A DNA stretch of 64,000 bases from Synergistaceae bacterium (GCA_017448795.1 JAFSKV010000001.1:1-64000), one strand, 5' to 3'. Shown: positions 28,630-37,747, counted from the stretch's first letter. Notes: generated from the letters alone by a model not told the origin. Translations and numbers: made by a program.

Positions 28630-29934
28630 ATGTCGTTATTCAGGATACGTGAGACAGGCTCAACGTTCATGACGGAAATTCTTGCGGGAATTACAACGTT
28701 CGTAACAATGAGCTACATAATCTTCGTCAACCCCAACATCCTCAGCAATACGGGTATGGACTTCAACGCCCTCGTCGTCGTAACATGCTTGGCTTCTGCT
28801 CTGGGTACATTCCTGATGGCCGTTCTTGCCGACTACCCTATAGCCCTTGCGCCGGGAATGGGTCTGAACGCGTTTTTTGCCTTCGGTGTCGTCCTCAACA
28901 TGAAAATCAACGGCGCGCCTGTAACATGGCAGATGGCACTTGCGGCGGTCTTCATCGAGGGGGCGATCTTCGCGGTTCTGACGCTGACATCAATACGCGA
29001 AGCTATCATGAACTCAATCCCCAAGTCCCTCAAAATCGGCATCAGTGCAGGTATCGGGCTGTTCATTGCGTTCATCGGCCTTCAGTCAGCAGGAATCGTC
29101 GTGAACAATGATGCAACACTTCTCGGACTTGGGAGCATTCGCGGCAACGTCCCTATGATGCTGTCCATGTTGGGACTGTTCATCATGGCGGTGCTTACGG
29201 CGTGGAACGTTAAGGGCGCATTGCTGCTGGGTATCATAATTGTAACAGGAATTGCGGCGGCATTAGGCCTCGTTCAGATACCGGATAAATTCGTCTCACA
29301 GCCTCCCTCAATCATGCCTCTTGTCGGACAGCTTGACTTCTCGCTCATAAAGTCGTCCGAGTTCTGGGTCGTGGTGTTCACGTTCTTCTTTGTTGACTTT
29401 TTCGACACATTGGGAACGCTCGTAGGCGTGTGCAACAGGTCAGGGCTTCTTGACGAGAACGGGAATTTATCCCGCGCAAAGGGTGCATTAATGGCGGATG
29501 CTCTTGCGACTATTGCGGGGGCGGCTATGGGTACGTCAACAGTAACAAGCTACGTCGAAAGCTCATCGGGCGTTGCTCAGGGCGGAAGGACGGGGCTGAC
29601 TGCGGTTGTTACCGCGCTGCTGTTCGTGGGGGCAATATTCTTCACTCCGCTCGTGGGAATGGTCCCGGCTTATGCTACTGCACCTGCGCTCATTATTGTG
29701 GGTATCTACATGATGATGAGCCTGCGTGATCTGAACTATGACGACTGGACAGAGCTTGTCCCGTCAATCGTGGGCTTCTTCATGATGCCGCTTGCCTACT
29801 CAATCGCCGTCGGTATCGAGTTCGCTATCGTCCTTTACGTGGCCGTCAAGCTCCTGACAGGGAAATTCAGGGATATATCATTCTTGATGGTCGCGCTTGC
29901 TGCTCTGTTTATTGCCAAGGAATTCCTAGCATAA
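28630..29934 (+). CDS. pbuG: NCS2-family adenine/guanine/hypoxanthine permease (AzgA/PbuG type)
   Basis: A 434-residue transporter with about 12-13 membrane segments. The AzgA-type signatures are TEILAGITTFVTMSYIIFVNP, PGMGLNAFFAF, FFFVDFFDTLGTLVGV and GTSTVTSYVESSSGVAQGGRTG. It imports purine bases by proton symport. The partner is the upstream adenine deaminase. A clear terminator follows. Confidence 0.92.
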   Translation: MSLFRIRETGSTFMTEILAGITTFVTMSYIIFVNPNILSNTGMDFNALVVVTCLASALGTFLMAVLADYPIALAPGMGLNAFFAFGVVLNMKINGAPVTWQMALAAVFIEGAIFAVLTLTSIREAIMNSIPKSLKIGISAGIGLFIAFIGLQSAGIVVNNDATLLGLGSIRGNVPMMLSMLGLFIMAVLTAWNVKGALLLGIIIVTGIAAALGLVQIPDKFVSQPPSIMPLVGQLDFSLIKSSEFWVVVFTFFFVDFFDTLGTLVGVCNRSGLLDENGNLSRAKGALMADALATIAGAAMGTSTVTSYVESSSGVAQGGRTGLTAVVTALLFVGAIFFTPLVGMVPAYATAPALIIVGIYMMMSLRDLNYDDWTELVPSIVGFFMMPLAYSIAVGIEFAIVLYVAVKLLTGKFRDISFLMVALAALFIAKEFLA

Positions 29935-29954
29935 CACAATACCCTTATACTAAA

Positions 29955-29985
29955 GCCGTTCGGTGAAATACCGGGCGGTTTTTTT
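29955..29985 (+). terminator. Terminator after the purine permease gene
   Basis: A 10-bp stem (GCCGTTCGGT with ACCGGGCGGT, several G-U pairs) with a GAAAT loop is followed directly by a T run. It lies 20 bases after the permease stop. Confidence 0.85.
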
Positions 29986-30005
29986 CTTGCCTGAAAACTT
30001 TATGC

Positions 30006-30033
30006 TTGACATAAATCATTTATGCGTTATAAT
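30006..30033 (+). promoter_or_regulatory. Consensus promoter for the DUF1659/DUF2922 pair
   Basis: A perfect TTGACA at 30006-30011 and a perfect TATAAT at 30028-30033 have a 16-base spacer. It is the best promoter match in the window and suggests strong expression. Confidence 0.8.
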
Positions 30034-30085
30034 TCTCACTGTCAACGCGGCGATGACAAATCAATATCAGGAAGGAGGCGTTAAG

Positions 30086-30310
30086 ATGGCTACTTCAACA
30101 CTCAAGAAGGTATCTGTGAGCGTGAGGCTTGACAACGGGACTGACGCAGACGGCAACACAATAACTGTCGGGCTTGGGCTGGGAAGCATCAACAAGGACA
30201 CATTCAACGCGGACAAAGTGCTTGCAATCGTGGGAGTTCTTGAGCCGTGCCTGAACAAGACGGTTGACTCTGTCGAGAAAACTGAAGTCAGCACTATCAC
30301 GGCGGCATAA
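30086..30310 (+). CDS. DUF1659 small protein
   Basis: A 74-residue protein (ATSTLKKVSVSVRLDNGTDADG at its start) of the DUF1659 family, function unknown. The ATG at 30086 has a strong GGAGG nine bases upstream. An upstream in-frame extension is not credible because it crosses the promoter. It is followed 39 bases later by DUF2922, a pairing seen widely in Firmicutes and related anaerobes. Confidence 0.82.
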   Translation: MATSTLKKVSVSVRLDNGTDADGNTITVGLGLGSINKDTFNADKVLAIVGVLEPCLNKTVDSVEKTEVSTITAA

Positions 30311-30349
30311 GCAGAAATGAAATCCGGCATCACAAAGGAGGTGGAGAAC

Positions 30350-30571
30350 ATGGCGGCAGGAACAAAGTTAGTGCTTGGATTTGAGAACAGTTCAGGAAAC
30401 GCGGTATCAATGAGCTTCAATTACGCGAAACCGTCGGCGACAACAGCACAGGTTAAGGCACTCATGAGCGGGATAATCACAAACGGAAGCATTTTCGAGA
30501 ACGTCCCGGTAACAGCGAAGAGCGCAAAGACAGTAACGACAACGGAAAACGTCTACGATTTGGATGAATAG
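30350..30571 (+). CDS. DUF2922 small protein
   Basis: A 73-residue protein (AAGTKLVLGFENSSGNAVSMSF, then YAKPSATTAQVKALMSGII) of the DUF2922 family, function unknown. The ATG at 30350 follows AAAGGAGG. With DUF1659 it forms a bicistronic unit bounded by a consensus promoter and a strong terminator. Confidence 0.82.
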   Translation: MAAGTKLVLGFENSSGNAVSMSFNYAKPSATTAQVKALMSGIITNGSIFENVPVTAKSAKTVTTTENVYDLDE

Positions 30572-30581
30572 ACATGAAATA

Positions 30582-30617
30582 TCCCTCTAGGCTGAGAGCT
30601 TGGGGGGAATTTTTTTT
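30582..30617 (+). terminator. Strong terminator after DUF2922
   Basis: A 12-bp stem (TCCCTCTAGGCT with AGCTTGGGGGGA, including G-U pairs) with a three-base loop is followed by eight Ts. It starts 11 bases after the DUF2922 stop. Confidence 0.88.
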
Positions 30618-30631
30618 GCCCTCAGCATAAA

Positions 30632-30660
30632 TTGACACTGCTTCACTCTTAGGCTACAAT
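30632..30660 (+). promoter_or_regulatory. Promoter for glutamine synthetase III
   Basis: A perfect TTGACA at 30632-30637 and TACAAT at 30655-30660 have the optimal 17-base spacer, about 65 bases before the start codon. No obvious operator or riboswitch-like fold was seen in the short leader. Confidence 0.8.
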
Positions 30661-30724
30661 GTAAACCATAACAAGCATATTTTTCACCATGATTTACAGC
30701 TTACATGCAAGGGAGATTTGCATA

Positions 30725-32848
30725 ATGCCGGAAAAAGAATACAAATCAGTGCGTGAAATTTTCGGGTCTATGCTGTTCGACAAAAGGACAATGCGAGGGA
30801 AACTCAACCCTGATATTTACGCACAAGTGATTGACGCTATGGAGGGTCGACAGCACCTTTCAGCAGAAGCCGCCGATATTGTCGCAAACGCAATGAAGGA
30901 ATGGGCGGTATCAAAGGGCGCGACGCATTGGTCTCACTGGTTCCAGCCGCAGACGGAATTGACGGCGGAAAAGCATTTAGCGTTCACGATGCCTGACAGT
31001 GAGGGAAATCCGATCGAGATATTCAGGGGTCATCATTTGGCACAAGGTGAGCCGGATGCGTCAAGTTTCCCGTCAGCAGGGACACGTTCAACATTCGAAG
31101 CACGCGGATATTCAGCATGGGACATTTCAAGCCCCGCATTCATCGTTAAGACACCTAAGGGTGGTACTTTGTTCATTCCGTCTGTGTTCTTGTCATTTGA
31201 CGGCACTCCGCTTGACCTGAAAACGCCGCTTCTGCGAGCTCTTGACGCTGTGGAAGGCCGTGCATTCAGGCTTTTGCGGACATTGGGACAGCGGGGGATA
31301 CGTTTCGTGAAAATGACTGTGGGGGCGGAACAGGAATACTTCCTGCTTGACAGACCGAGGGCGCAACTGAGGCCTGATATTCGGTTCTGCGGGAGAACGT
31401 TAATCGGTGCGCAGCCGGCAAAAGACCAGAAGCTAGACCATCACTATATGGGAGCAATTCACGGGCGCGTCTTGAGGTACATGGAAGACGTTGAACGCGA
31501 TTTAGCACGGCTTGGGGTGTCAGTACTGGCCAGACATAACGAAGTCGCTAGATGCCAGTTCGAATTTGCTCACCTGTATTCCGATGCTAACAGGGCATGC
31601 GACCAGAACCAAATCTTGATGGAGACAATGAGGAAATTAGCCCGCCAGCATGAATTACGCCTGCTGTTCCATGAGAAGCCATTTTCGGGAATGAACGGGT
31701 CAGGAAAGCACACCAACATATCACTTGTGGACAGTGAGGGAAGAAACCTGCTCAAGCCGTCAAACTCACACAGGCGTAATGTGGTATTCCTCGCGTTCCT
31801 GTCAGCGGCGGTATTAGGCGTATCAAGGTTTCACAGCTTGTTACAGGCATCAGTTGCAACGGCAGGAAACCTCTTCAGGCTCGGAGGACATGAAGCACCC
31901 CCGTCAATCATAAGTGTGTATCTCGGCGCGGCTTTGACTGACCTTATACGCAGGCTCGACAATTCTGACGTCTCACTTCCTGAACGCGGCGTTATGGATT
32001 TGGGGCTGGCAAAACTGCCTGATATTATACCGTTCGATTCTGACAGAAACAGAACATCACCGGTTGCATTCACAGGCGATAAATTCGAGTTCCGCGCACC
32101 GGGAGCAAGCCAGAGCACCGCACTTCCTGTAACCATGTTTGCGGGCTTATGGGCATGGGGGATTGAACAGGTTACATCAATGACTGAGGCGCGAATTTCT
32201 GACGGTAAAGACCCGATAGACGCAGTGCTTGAAGCGGCAAAAGAAGCCTTCAGGATGGGAGCTAACGTGCTGTTTGAGGGCGATGCGTATTCGCAGGAAT
32301 GGCAGAATGAAGCAAAAATGCGCGGACTTGTTGAAGCCGAAACCATGCCGGACAGAATTGACCTGCTCCTTAAGCCGGAAAACAAGGAAATGCTTGAAGC
32401 TATGGGCGTTTACCGTTCTCATGAGCTGGAGAATTTGAGGGCCGTCAGAATGGAGAGCTTTGCTACAGGGCTTGAAGTTGAAGCTGCCGTGCTGTATGAT
32501 ATGTTGTGGGAAGGAGTTTTGCCCGCCATATCAAAGCAGATGACGCTTGAACGCAACTCTATGTTGTACTTTGAGGATGTCGACTTCGGGGACATGAGAC
32601 CGTGGCGCGATTATGTCGGCGGTTTGGGACGGGCGAAAAACGCACTCATTCATGACGCAAATATGTTATGGGACATGCGCGGGAAACTCTCAGGAATGAA
32701 CGCTAGAGAACGCTCCGACTTCCTGACAGGCGAAATCCTCCCGTTGATGGACGCGATAAGAGCGAAATGTGATGCCGCAGAACTCACAATAGCCGCTGAC
32801 ATATGGCCGTATCCGATTTACAGGAACTTGCTATCCTTGTCGGCGTAA
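30725..32848 (+). CDS. glnN: Glutamine synthetase type III
   Basis: ATP-dependent ammonia assimilation into glutamine. At 707 residues it is GSIII-sized (GSI is about 470). It shows the GSIII N-terminal block THWSHWFQP with TFEARGYSAWD, the nucleotide/metal region GAEQEYFLLDR, and FSGMNGSGKHTNIS. I chose the ATG at 30725, nine bases after AAGGGAG. The longer frame starts within the leader. It is monocistronic, with its own promoter and terminator. Confidence 0.94.
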   Translation: MPEKEYKSVREIFGSMLFDKRTMRGKLNPDIYAQVIDAMEGRQHLSAEAADIVANAMKEWAVSKGATHWSHWFQPQTELTAEKHLAFTMPDSEGNPIEIFRGHHLAQGEPDASSFPSAGTRSTFEARGYSAWDISSPAFIVKTPKGGTLFIPSVFLSFDGTPLDLKTPLLRALDAVEGRAFRLLRTLGQRGIRFVKMTVGAEQEYFLLDRPRAQLRPDIRFCGRTLIGAQPAKDQKLDHHYMGAIHGRVLRYMEDVERDLARLGVSVLARHNEVARCQFEFAHLYSDANRACDQNQILMETMRKLARQHELRLLFHEKPFSGMNGSGKHTNISLVDSEGRNLLKPSNSHRRNVVFLAFLSAAVLGVSRFHSLLQASVATAGNLFRLGGHEAPPSIISVYLGAALTDLIRRLDNSDVSLPERGVMDLGLAKLPDIIPFDSDRNRTSPVAFTGDKFEFRAPGASQSTALPVTMFAGLWAWGIEQVTSMTEARISDGKDPIDAVLEAAKEAFRMGANVLFEGDAYSQEWQNEAKMRGLVEAETMPDRIDLLLKPENKEMLEAMGVYRSHELENLRAVRMESFATGLEVEAAVLYDMLWEGVLPAISKQMTLERNSMLYFEDVDFGDMRPWRDYVGGLGRAKNALIHDANMLWDMRGKLSGMNARERSDFLTGEILPLMDAIRAKCDAAELTIAADIWPYPIYRNLLSLSA

Positions 32849-32852
32849 ATGG

Positions 32853-32886
32853 AAATCCCCCCGGTTCTTCATGGCCGGGGGGATTT
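32853..32886. terminator. Bidirectional terminator between glnN and the antiporter gene
   Basis: An AAAT-flanked CCCCCCGG/CCGGGGGG stem with a 10-base loop, symmetric enough to act on both the plus-strand glnN and the convergent minus-strand antiporter gene. T tracts are short (ATTT) on each side. Confidence 0.75.
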
Positions 32887-32899
32887 GCTGCCGGATGGA

Positions 32900-34186
32900 T
32901 TATCGCTGAAACCTCGCTCTGTTCACGTGTTCCGGGTGCTTCTCGGCAATTTCGCCCGCCGCCGTCAATGCCATCCTCGTCAACATAGGCCCGGCTATCT
33001 CATACACCATCACGCTGAAAAGAATTATATTCCGTATCATACCGCCCATTTCTGCGCCCAAACTCTGCGCGCTCACAACCATTCCCAACGCTACACCTGC
33101 CTGCGGGAACAGTGTTATACCCAAGTATTTCCGCACGTTCTCACTGCAGTTCATGGCTGACGAGCTCAACAACGCACCGTAATATTTCCCTGCGCAGCGC
33201 ACAATGATATACACACAGCCGACAGCCATCACTTTCCAGTCAGCAAGAACACTCAGTTCAAGCCCTGCTCCTGACAGCACAAAGAATACAGCATAAAGGG
33301 GAGCAGACCACCTTTGTGAACGACCCATAATATCCGCCGAGTATTCGCACATGTTGCAGAAAACAGTTCCCAGCGTCATGCAGACCAAAAGCGGAGAAAA
33401 TCCCACACGCACAGGGCCTATATAAGCCTCGCGCGAGGATAACGCAATCGTCATCAGCACAAATGATATTGTCATGGATAAACGGTTAGAGTTGGAGAAG
33501 AAAAGTTTTTCCAGCATGGTCAGCACACAGCCCATCAATGAGCCGAGTATGAGGGAACACGCTATCTCAGCAAGAGGGTTGATTATGACTGAGGCCAGAT
33601 TTACCGCTCCGCCTGCCAATGCCTGAGAAATCCCGATAGAGACTGCGAATATCACAAGGCCTACCGCGTCATCAAGCGCAACTATAGGAAGTAGCAGGTC
33701 TGTTACCGGGCCCTTAGCCTTGAACTGGCGCACAACCATCAATGTAGCCGCCGGAGCAGTAGCAGACGCTATAGCCCCTAGTGTTACAGCGACAGGCAAA
33801 GGCAGGACATCATCACCAAGTTTCAGGCTGAGGAGGATTAATGCCCCGTCAACCAAAATTGCAGCCGTCAACGCTTGGAATATGCCTATGACTAGTGCTG
33901 ACCTGCCCATTTCCCTGAGGCTGGCCGCGCGAAATTCACTGCCTATGTCGAACGCGATGAAGCCTAATGCTGCGCTGGATAGGATGCTGACCGACGCAAG
34001 GTCTTCTGACGAGGCAAAACCAATCCCCGTGCGTCCCAAAGCATAAGGTCCTACGAGAACGCCGGCTATCAGGAATGATGTTACATCGGGGAACATTATG
34101 CCTTTTCTGCCGACTGTGTACTTGAATGCGCGTGTCATCAGCAAACCTGCCGACAATGCAAACGCTGTGCTGAGAAGATATGTCAT
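32900..34186 (-). CDS. Cation/proton antiporter, CPA2 type
   Basis: A 428-residue membrane protein with about 12-13 segments. The Na_H_Exchanger fold is shown by SFLIAGVLVGPYALGRTG near the start, FDIGSEFRAASLREMG, LGAIASATAPAATLMVVRQ and LDDAVGLVIFAVSIG (the family's ion-binding Asp pair region). It lacks a C-terminal RCK domain. The exchanged ion is not decidable. The start ATG at 34186 follows GGAAAAGAG. Confidence 0.85.
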   Translation of the reverse strand: MTYLLSTAFALSAGLLMTRAFKYTVGRKGIMFPDVTSFLIAGVLVGPYALGRTGIGFASSEDLASVSILSSAALGFIAFDIGSEFRAASLREMGRSALVIGIFQALTAAILVDGALILLSLKLGDDVLPLPVAVTLGAIASATAPAATLMVVRQFKAKGPVTDLLLPIVALDDAVGLVIFAVSIGISQALAGGAVNLASVIINPLAEIACSLILGSLMGCVLTMLEKLFFSNSNRLSMTISFVLMTIALSSREAYIGPVRVGFSPLLVCMTLGTVFCNMCEYSADIMGRSQRWSAPLYAVFFVLSGAGLELSVLADWKVMAVGCVYIIVRCAGKYYGALLSSSAMNCSENVRKYLGITLFPQAGVALGMVVSAQSLGAEMGGMIRNIILFSVMVYEIAGPMLTRMALTAAGEIAEKHPEHVNRARFQR

Positions 34187-34233
34187 GAAAGCATCTCTTT
34201 TCCGTGATATTGAGACGGAATTATAGCACTCTG

Positions 34234-35697
34234 TCAGATTTTCCTGTGCTGACCGGGCTTATCTTCGATTAACGGCCGGATTGAACGGTATATTTCTCCT
34301 GCCCTGCCGCTTCGTATAAGTCTTTGAATTGCTGTGTTGACTTCTATTTTCGTCCCGCATTGCCGGATTATCTCTGCTATCTGCCGTGATATTGTCTTTT
34401 GTCCCGTCAAAGCCTCAACTCTGCGTGTCATTTCGTCAAGCTGTGCTGTGTCATGGCCTGATATGTCCGGGATTATGTCGATGTCCGCGCCTTTTTCACG
34501 CCAAAATGGTATCAGCCCCGAAAATCCGCTGTCTTTTGAGACAATATAATACCTGCAATTTCTGCCCTCGTTCCCGGCTATAAGCTCGCCAAGATATGAT
34601 GACAGCTGAAAATCTAATGCGTTCTTAGTCCCTGTTTCTGCGTGATGGTATGTGATTTCGGCATTGGACTCACGTATTCCCATATTTAAGCTGCCTGTTA
34701 GGTGTGAGGCGTTCCGGCTGTAGAAGATCAACACTCTGCTTTCAGGCCCTAATTTGTGGATGCCGTCTAAACCTGCTGAGTGGACATTCTCATAGTCGAC
34801 AAGATAGAAATTCCGCGCTGATGAGGGTTCGTTCACACGTTCAAGCTCCGGCGTATATATTTTGCAGCAGGCACGCCCTGATTTTTTGGCCGCGTATAAT
34901 GCCATGTCTGCCTCATGTATCAGGCGGTCTATTGATTTGTCATCACCGGGCATCTTCTGTGAAATTCCTGCGCTCACGGATAATGCTTTCATGGTTGACG
35001 TTCCGGCGTAATATTCAAGCAATGCTGACATGAAAGAGTTTACGCGGGCTTCAACGTCAGAGGTTTCACGCTGTCCCAGCAGCACAATCATGAACTCGTC
35101 GCCGCCCATTCTGGCGCAGAAGCCGTCAGGGGAAAAATCCCGCTGCATCATCTCGGCTGTAGCGGCTAATGCTCTGTCGCCTGCCTGATGTCCGTATGTG
35201 TCATTTACGGCCTTGAAGTTGTCCAAGTCAAAATATATACATGTTACGTTGTCCTCATCCTGATTTGAGGCTATATATTCCTGCAAATACCAGCGTGTAG
35301 CAAGTCCTGTCAGATAATCCTGCCTGGCCATTTCCATTATGCGGCGGTTATGCCTGCGTTCTTCTGAGGCGTTTATATGCTCGGCGTTCAGGCGTTCCAG
35401 CAATTTTGTGTAATGGAACTTCAGCAATGAGGGTGTGAGGGGTTCAGGCCATAAATCATAGAGAAGGCTCAAAGTGTCAGGTGTCAAATCGGCAGGAGAT
35501 TTTGAGCATAGGACATACTTGACACCGTCAGCAGGAGAAGGAGGGAGTTTCTTGATGATGATGATATTTTCGGTATCAGTGTCAATATTAATGCCGGGAG
35601 TTAGGCATGATACCCGGCAGGTTATCCCGGCAGGGGGCGTTACAGCTTCGAGAATTTGGGCGGTTAATTTTCCGGCAGTGTATATATTCGTCTTCAT
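34234..35697 (-). CDS. Diguanylate cyclase (GGDEF) fused to a PIN/NYN-like nuclease domain
   Basis: A 487-residue three-part protein. Residues 1-105 look like a degenerate receiver-type domain ending in LWPEPLTPSLLKFHYTKLLERL. Residues 125-285 are a GGDEF domain with DYLTGLATR, FDLDNFKAVNDTYGH and an intact GGDEF motif (198-202). No RxxD inhibitory site precedes it. Residues about 295-415 resemble a PIN/NYN-like domain with acidic residues in VDYENV (Asp301, Glu303), ALDFQL (Asp362) and SKDSGF (Asp389). The final 60 residues may be helical. It should make c-di-GMP, and nuclease activity is inferred. The start overlaps the upstream stop (ATGA). Met two codons earlier is an alternative. Confidence 0.82.
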   Translation of the reverse strand: MKTNIYTAGKLTAQILEAVTPPAGITCRVSCLTPGINIDTDTENIIIIKKLPPSPADGVKYVLCSKSPADLTPDTLSLLYDLWPEPLTPSLLKFHYTKLLERLNAEHINASEERRHNRRIMEMARQDYLTGLATRWYLQEYIASNQDEDNVTCIYFDLDNFKAVNDTYGHQAGDRALAATAEMMQRDFSPDGFCARMGGDEFMIVLLGQRETSDVEARVNSFMSALLEYYAGTSTMKALSVSAGISQKMPGDDKSIDRLIHEADMALYAAKKSGRACCKIYTPELERVNEPSSARNFYLVDYENVHSAGLDGIHKLGPESRVLIFYSRNASHLTGSLNMGIRESNAEITYHHAETGTKNALDFQLSSYLGELIAGNEGRNCRYYIVSKDSGFSGLIPFWREKGADIDIIPDISGHDTAQLDEMTRRVEALTGQKTISRQIAEIIRQCGTKIEVNTAIQRLIRSGRAGEIYRSIRPLIEDKPGQHRKI

Positions 35698-36578
35698 GGC
35701 CATAATGATAAAGCTAAACCGGCAAAAATCAAATTCACGCCTACAAGGGGGATTATAGCTGCGGCGTTCATGATGAGTAATTTTGCCGCAAACGAGGGCG
35801 GGAATAATCCGAAATAATACCCTGCATCCTGTCTGAATATACGTATCACAGTCCCAAGACCTGAGCCCAAAATAAGCGCAAAATATGCCTGTGTTACGCT
35901 CAATGCCCCAGTTCTCATTGATGACCCTGCTAGGATTAATGCGCTTCTCGTGCTGCCGATTGATGACACTGCTGCCGTCCATCCTGACAGGGGCAGAAAG
36001 TTCCCGGTGAAATATGAGGCTGTCCAGCGTTCAAGGGGCGGTAACAGTAAGTAAGTCAGTGCTGACATGAGCCATGCATGAGGCAATGAGCGGAGGATTT
36101 CGCGGATTAACGGGGGTGATGATATTTTCGCGGGCAATATGAATGATGATGCGGGGGATGTGGAGCTGCTGCGGTGCCGGAGGATTGATAGTGTCAACAA
36201 AAAGCGTACAGCTGACCGTGTGAGCAGGGACAGGGAGAACATGAGGCCTGCCAGTGATGCGGATGATGATGCGAAGGTTACTAGGGGGATAAACCGGCGT
36301 GTCAGGAACGGGGGGAATGGCAATGCTAGGATTGACAGGGCTGCTGCCGACGATGATATTGTGCCATGATTGTAACTGTCTGCAATTATTGCGGCTCCGG
36401 CTTTGGGGGATACAAGGCTCATGGACAGGGCCGCGGTTGTTGACGGGGGAAGGGGGGATACTGGGAGGTAGCGGCTTATCACGGCAGGAATATTCAGCCT
36501 CATCACGAGCCGGGCTAGGATGATGCCTGTAACAATATCAGCCGTCAGCAAAACTTCCCACCTGATGAACGCGGTCAT
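35694..36578 (-). CDS. Membrane protein resembling nucleoside-recognition (Gate) proteins
   Basis: A 294-residue hydrophobic protein with about eight membrane segments. A central SLVSPKAGAAIIADSYNHGTIS stretch and a second AAVSSIGSTRSALILAGS stretch resemble the paired Gate motifs of nucleoside-recognition domain proteins, a transporter-like family of unsettled role. Recognition is from motif shape and I am only fairly sure. It overlaps the genes on both sides by four bases (ATGA), so all three are translationally coupled. Confidence 0.6.
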   Translation of the reverse strand: MTAFIRWEVLLTADIVTGIILARLVMRLNIPAVISRYLPVSPLPPSTTAALSMSLVSPKAGAAIIADSYNHGTISSSAAALSILALPFPPFLTRRFIPLVTFASSSASLAGLMFSLSLLTRSAVRFLLTLSILRHRSSSTSPASSFILPAKISSPPLIREILRSLPHAWLMSALTYLLLPPLERWTASYFTGNFLPLSGWTAAVSSIGSTRSALILAGSSMRTGALSVTQAYFALILGSGLGTVIRIFRQDAGYYFGLFPPSFAAKLLIMNAAAIIPLVGVNLIFAGLALSLWP

Positions 36579-37261
36579 CTCTTGAGGATTATCACTGACA
36601 TGTAGCCGATTAGGCCGTCGAGGGCTTCAGGGCCTATGAACACGTCTTCATGTCCCGGGATGCCGATATGGTCAGCGCGGATGACTGTGGAGAACTCCGC
36701 CGGGTCAATCAGTCCGCGGATGTCATCGATGGCTGAGGGCTTATAGATGGCAACAGTGTCTGAGATGTGAATGGTGGCGTTGATTTTTTCGCGTGGGGCA
36801 GTACCGGGGATGATGGTCAAGGCTTCGTCATTCATGGCCAGGAACTGTGAGACATAGGCGGAGGCTAGGGAATGCGCGGAGATTCCGGGGATGATATTCA
36901 CGTCTAGGTCTGGGAATAATTCGCTCATGGCCTGGGCGACGTAACAGCCGGTAGAATATAGTGTACTATCGCCGAGAACGGGGAAGAACGTTATCCTGTC
37001 AGCAAGAAGCGTCCTCATGTCTTCGAGCTGTGAGAGGATGATACCGTGTCTGATGGTCTGATCCTGTGTCATGGGGAAGAACAGGGGTGTGATATGCCGG
37101 TGCGGGAAGTGATGCGTGATGATGTTTTCGGCGATGCCCGGGCGGTCTGGTGCTGACCTGGGGGCGAGGATGACATCAGATATTTCAGCTTCATGTATGG
37201 CTGAAAGTGTAACCAGCTCAGGGTCTCCGGGCCCTATGCCTGCTATTGTTACTGCTGTCAT
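36575..37261 (-). CDS. cbiL: Precorrin-2/cobalt-factor II C20-methyltransferase-like protein
   Basis: A SAM-dependent tetrapyrrole methylase of 228 residues. Family motifs are IAGIGPGDPELVTLSA (N-terminal), PVLGDSTLYST (the GDP-like loop with GDS) and IPGISAHSLASAY. The layout fits CbiL/CobI, which methylates C20 during corrin ring synthesis. No other corrin genes lie in the window, so it is either an orphan of a scattered pathway or has another substrate. The ATG at 37261 has AAAGGAG 14 bases upstream. It is the first gene of the three-gene minus-strand operon. Confidence 0.78.
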   Translation of the reverse strand: MTAVTIAGIGPGDPELVTLSAIHEAEISDVILAPRSAPDRPGIAENIITHHFPHRHITPLFFPMTQDQTIRHGIILSQLEDMRTLLADRITFFPVLGDSTLYSTGCYVAQAMSELFPDLDVNIIPGISAHSLASAYVSQFLAMNDEALTIIPGTAPREKINATIHISDTVAIYKPSAIDDIRGLIDPAEFSTVIRADHIGIPGHEDVFIGPEALDGLIGYMSVIILKR

Positions 37262-37345
37262 GGCGGGTTGAATATCTCCTTTTGTGTGGAAGTCAGGCTA
37301 TAATATCACATGATAAATCCACGCAAAAATAAAGGAGGCCATATT

Positions 37346-37747
37346 ATGGGATGGCTTTTCGCATTCATAGCGGCAACGGTGTTCCTGCTTGGACTGTGGC
37401 AGTGGGCATCAGGCGGTGCGTTATTGTGGCGGATATTCAGGCTCAAACGCGGCGAAAAAGGAATGTCCCGCGACGAAAAGAAACAAGCTGAACGTGAAGT
37501 GAAACAGCTGGAGCAGTCAGCAGACAGGACGATAGGGGCGGCATTCAGGATTGTTATGGGGCTTGCAGTGTTCGTGTGGCTGGTACTGGGCGTTACGTTC
37601 GTGCTGGATATGTTCGGGATTAACTGGATGAGCGCATTATACTCGCGGGCTAAATCATATTGGGTAGCTCCGGGTACTCAGTCCCAGCAGTCAACACAAA
37701 CACGCAACGACACACTGCGCAATATGGGAAATTCCTTCAGGAGGTAA
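37346..37747 (+). CDS. Small two-helix membrane protein of unknown function
   Basis: A 133-residue protein with an N-terminal membrane segment (residues 3-20), a charged helix (EKGMSRDEKKQAEREVKQL, about 40-58), a second membrane segment (about 70-92) and a polar, Gln/Ser/Thr-rich tail. I chose the ATG at 37346 because AAAGGAGG precedes it by seven bases. I recognise no family. TATAAT at 37299-37304 may be its -10 box. The HAD gene follows after two bases. Confidence 0.7.
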   Translation: MGWLFAFIAATVFLLGLWQWASGGALLWRIFRLKRGEKGMSRDEKKQAEREVKQLEQSADRTIGAAFRIVMGLAVFVWLVLGVTFVLDMFGINWMSALYSRAKSYWVAPGTQSQQSTQTRNDTLRNMGNSFRR

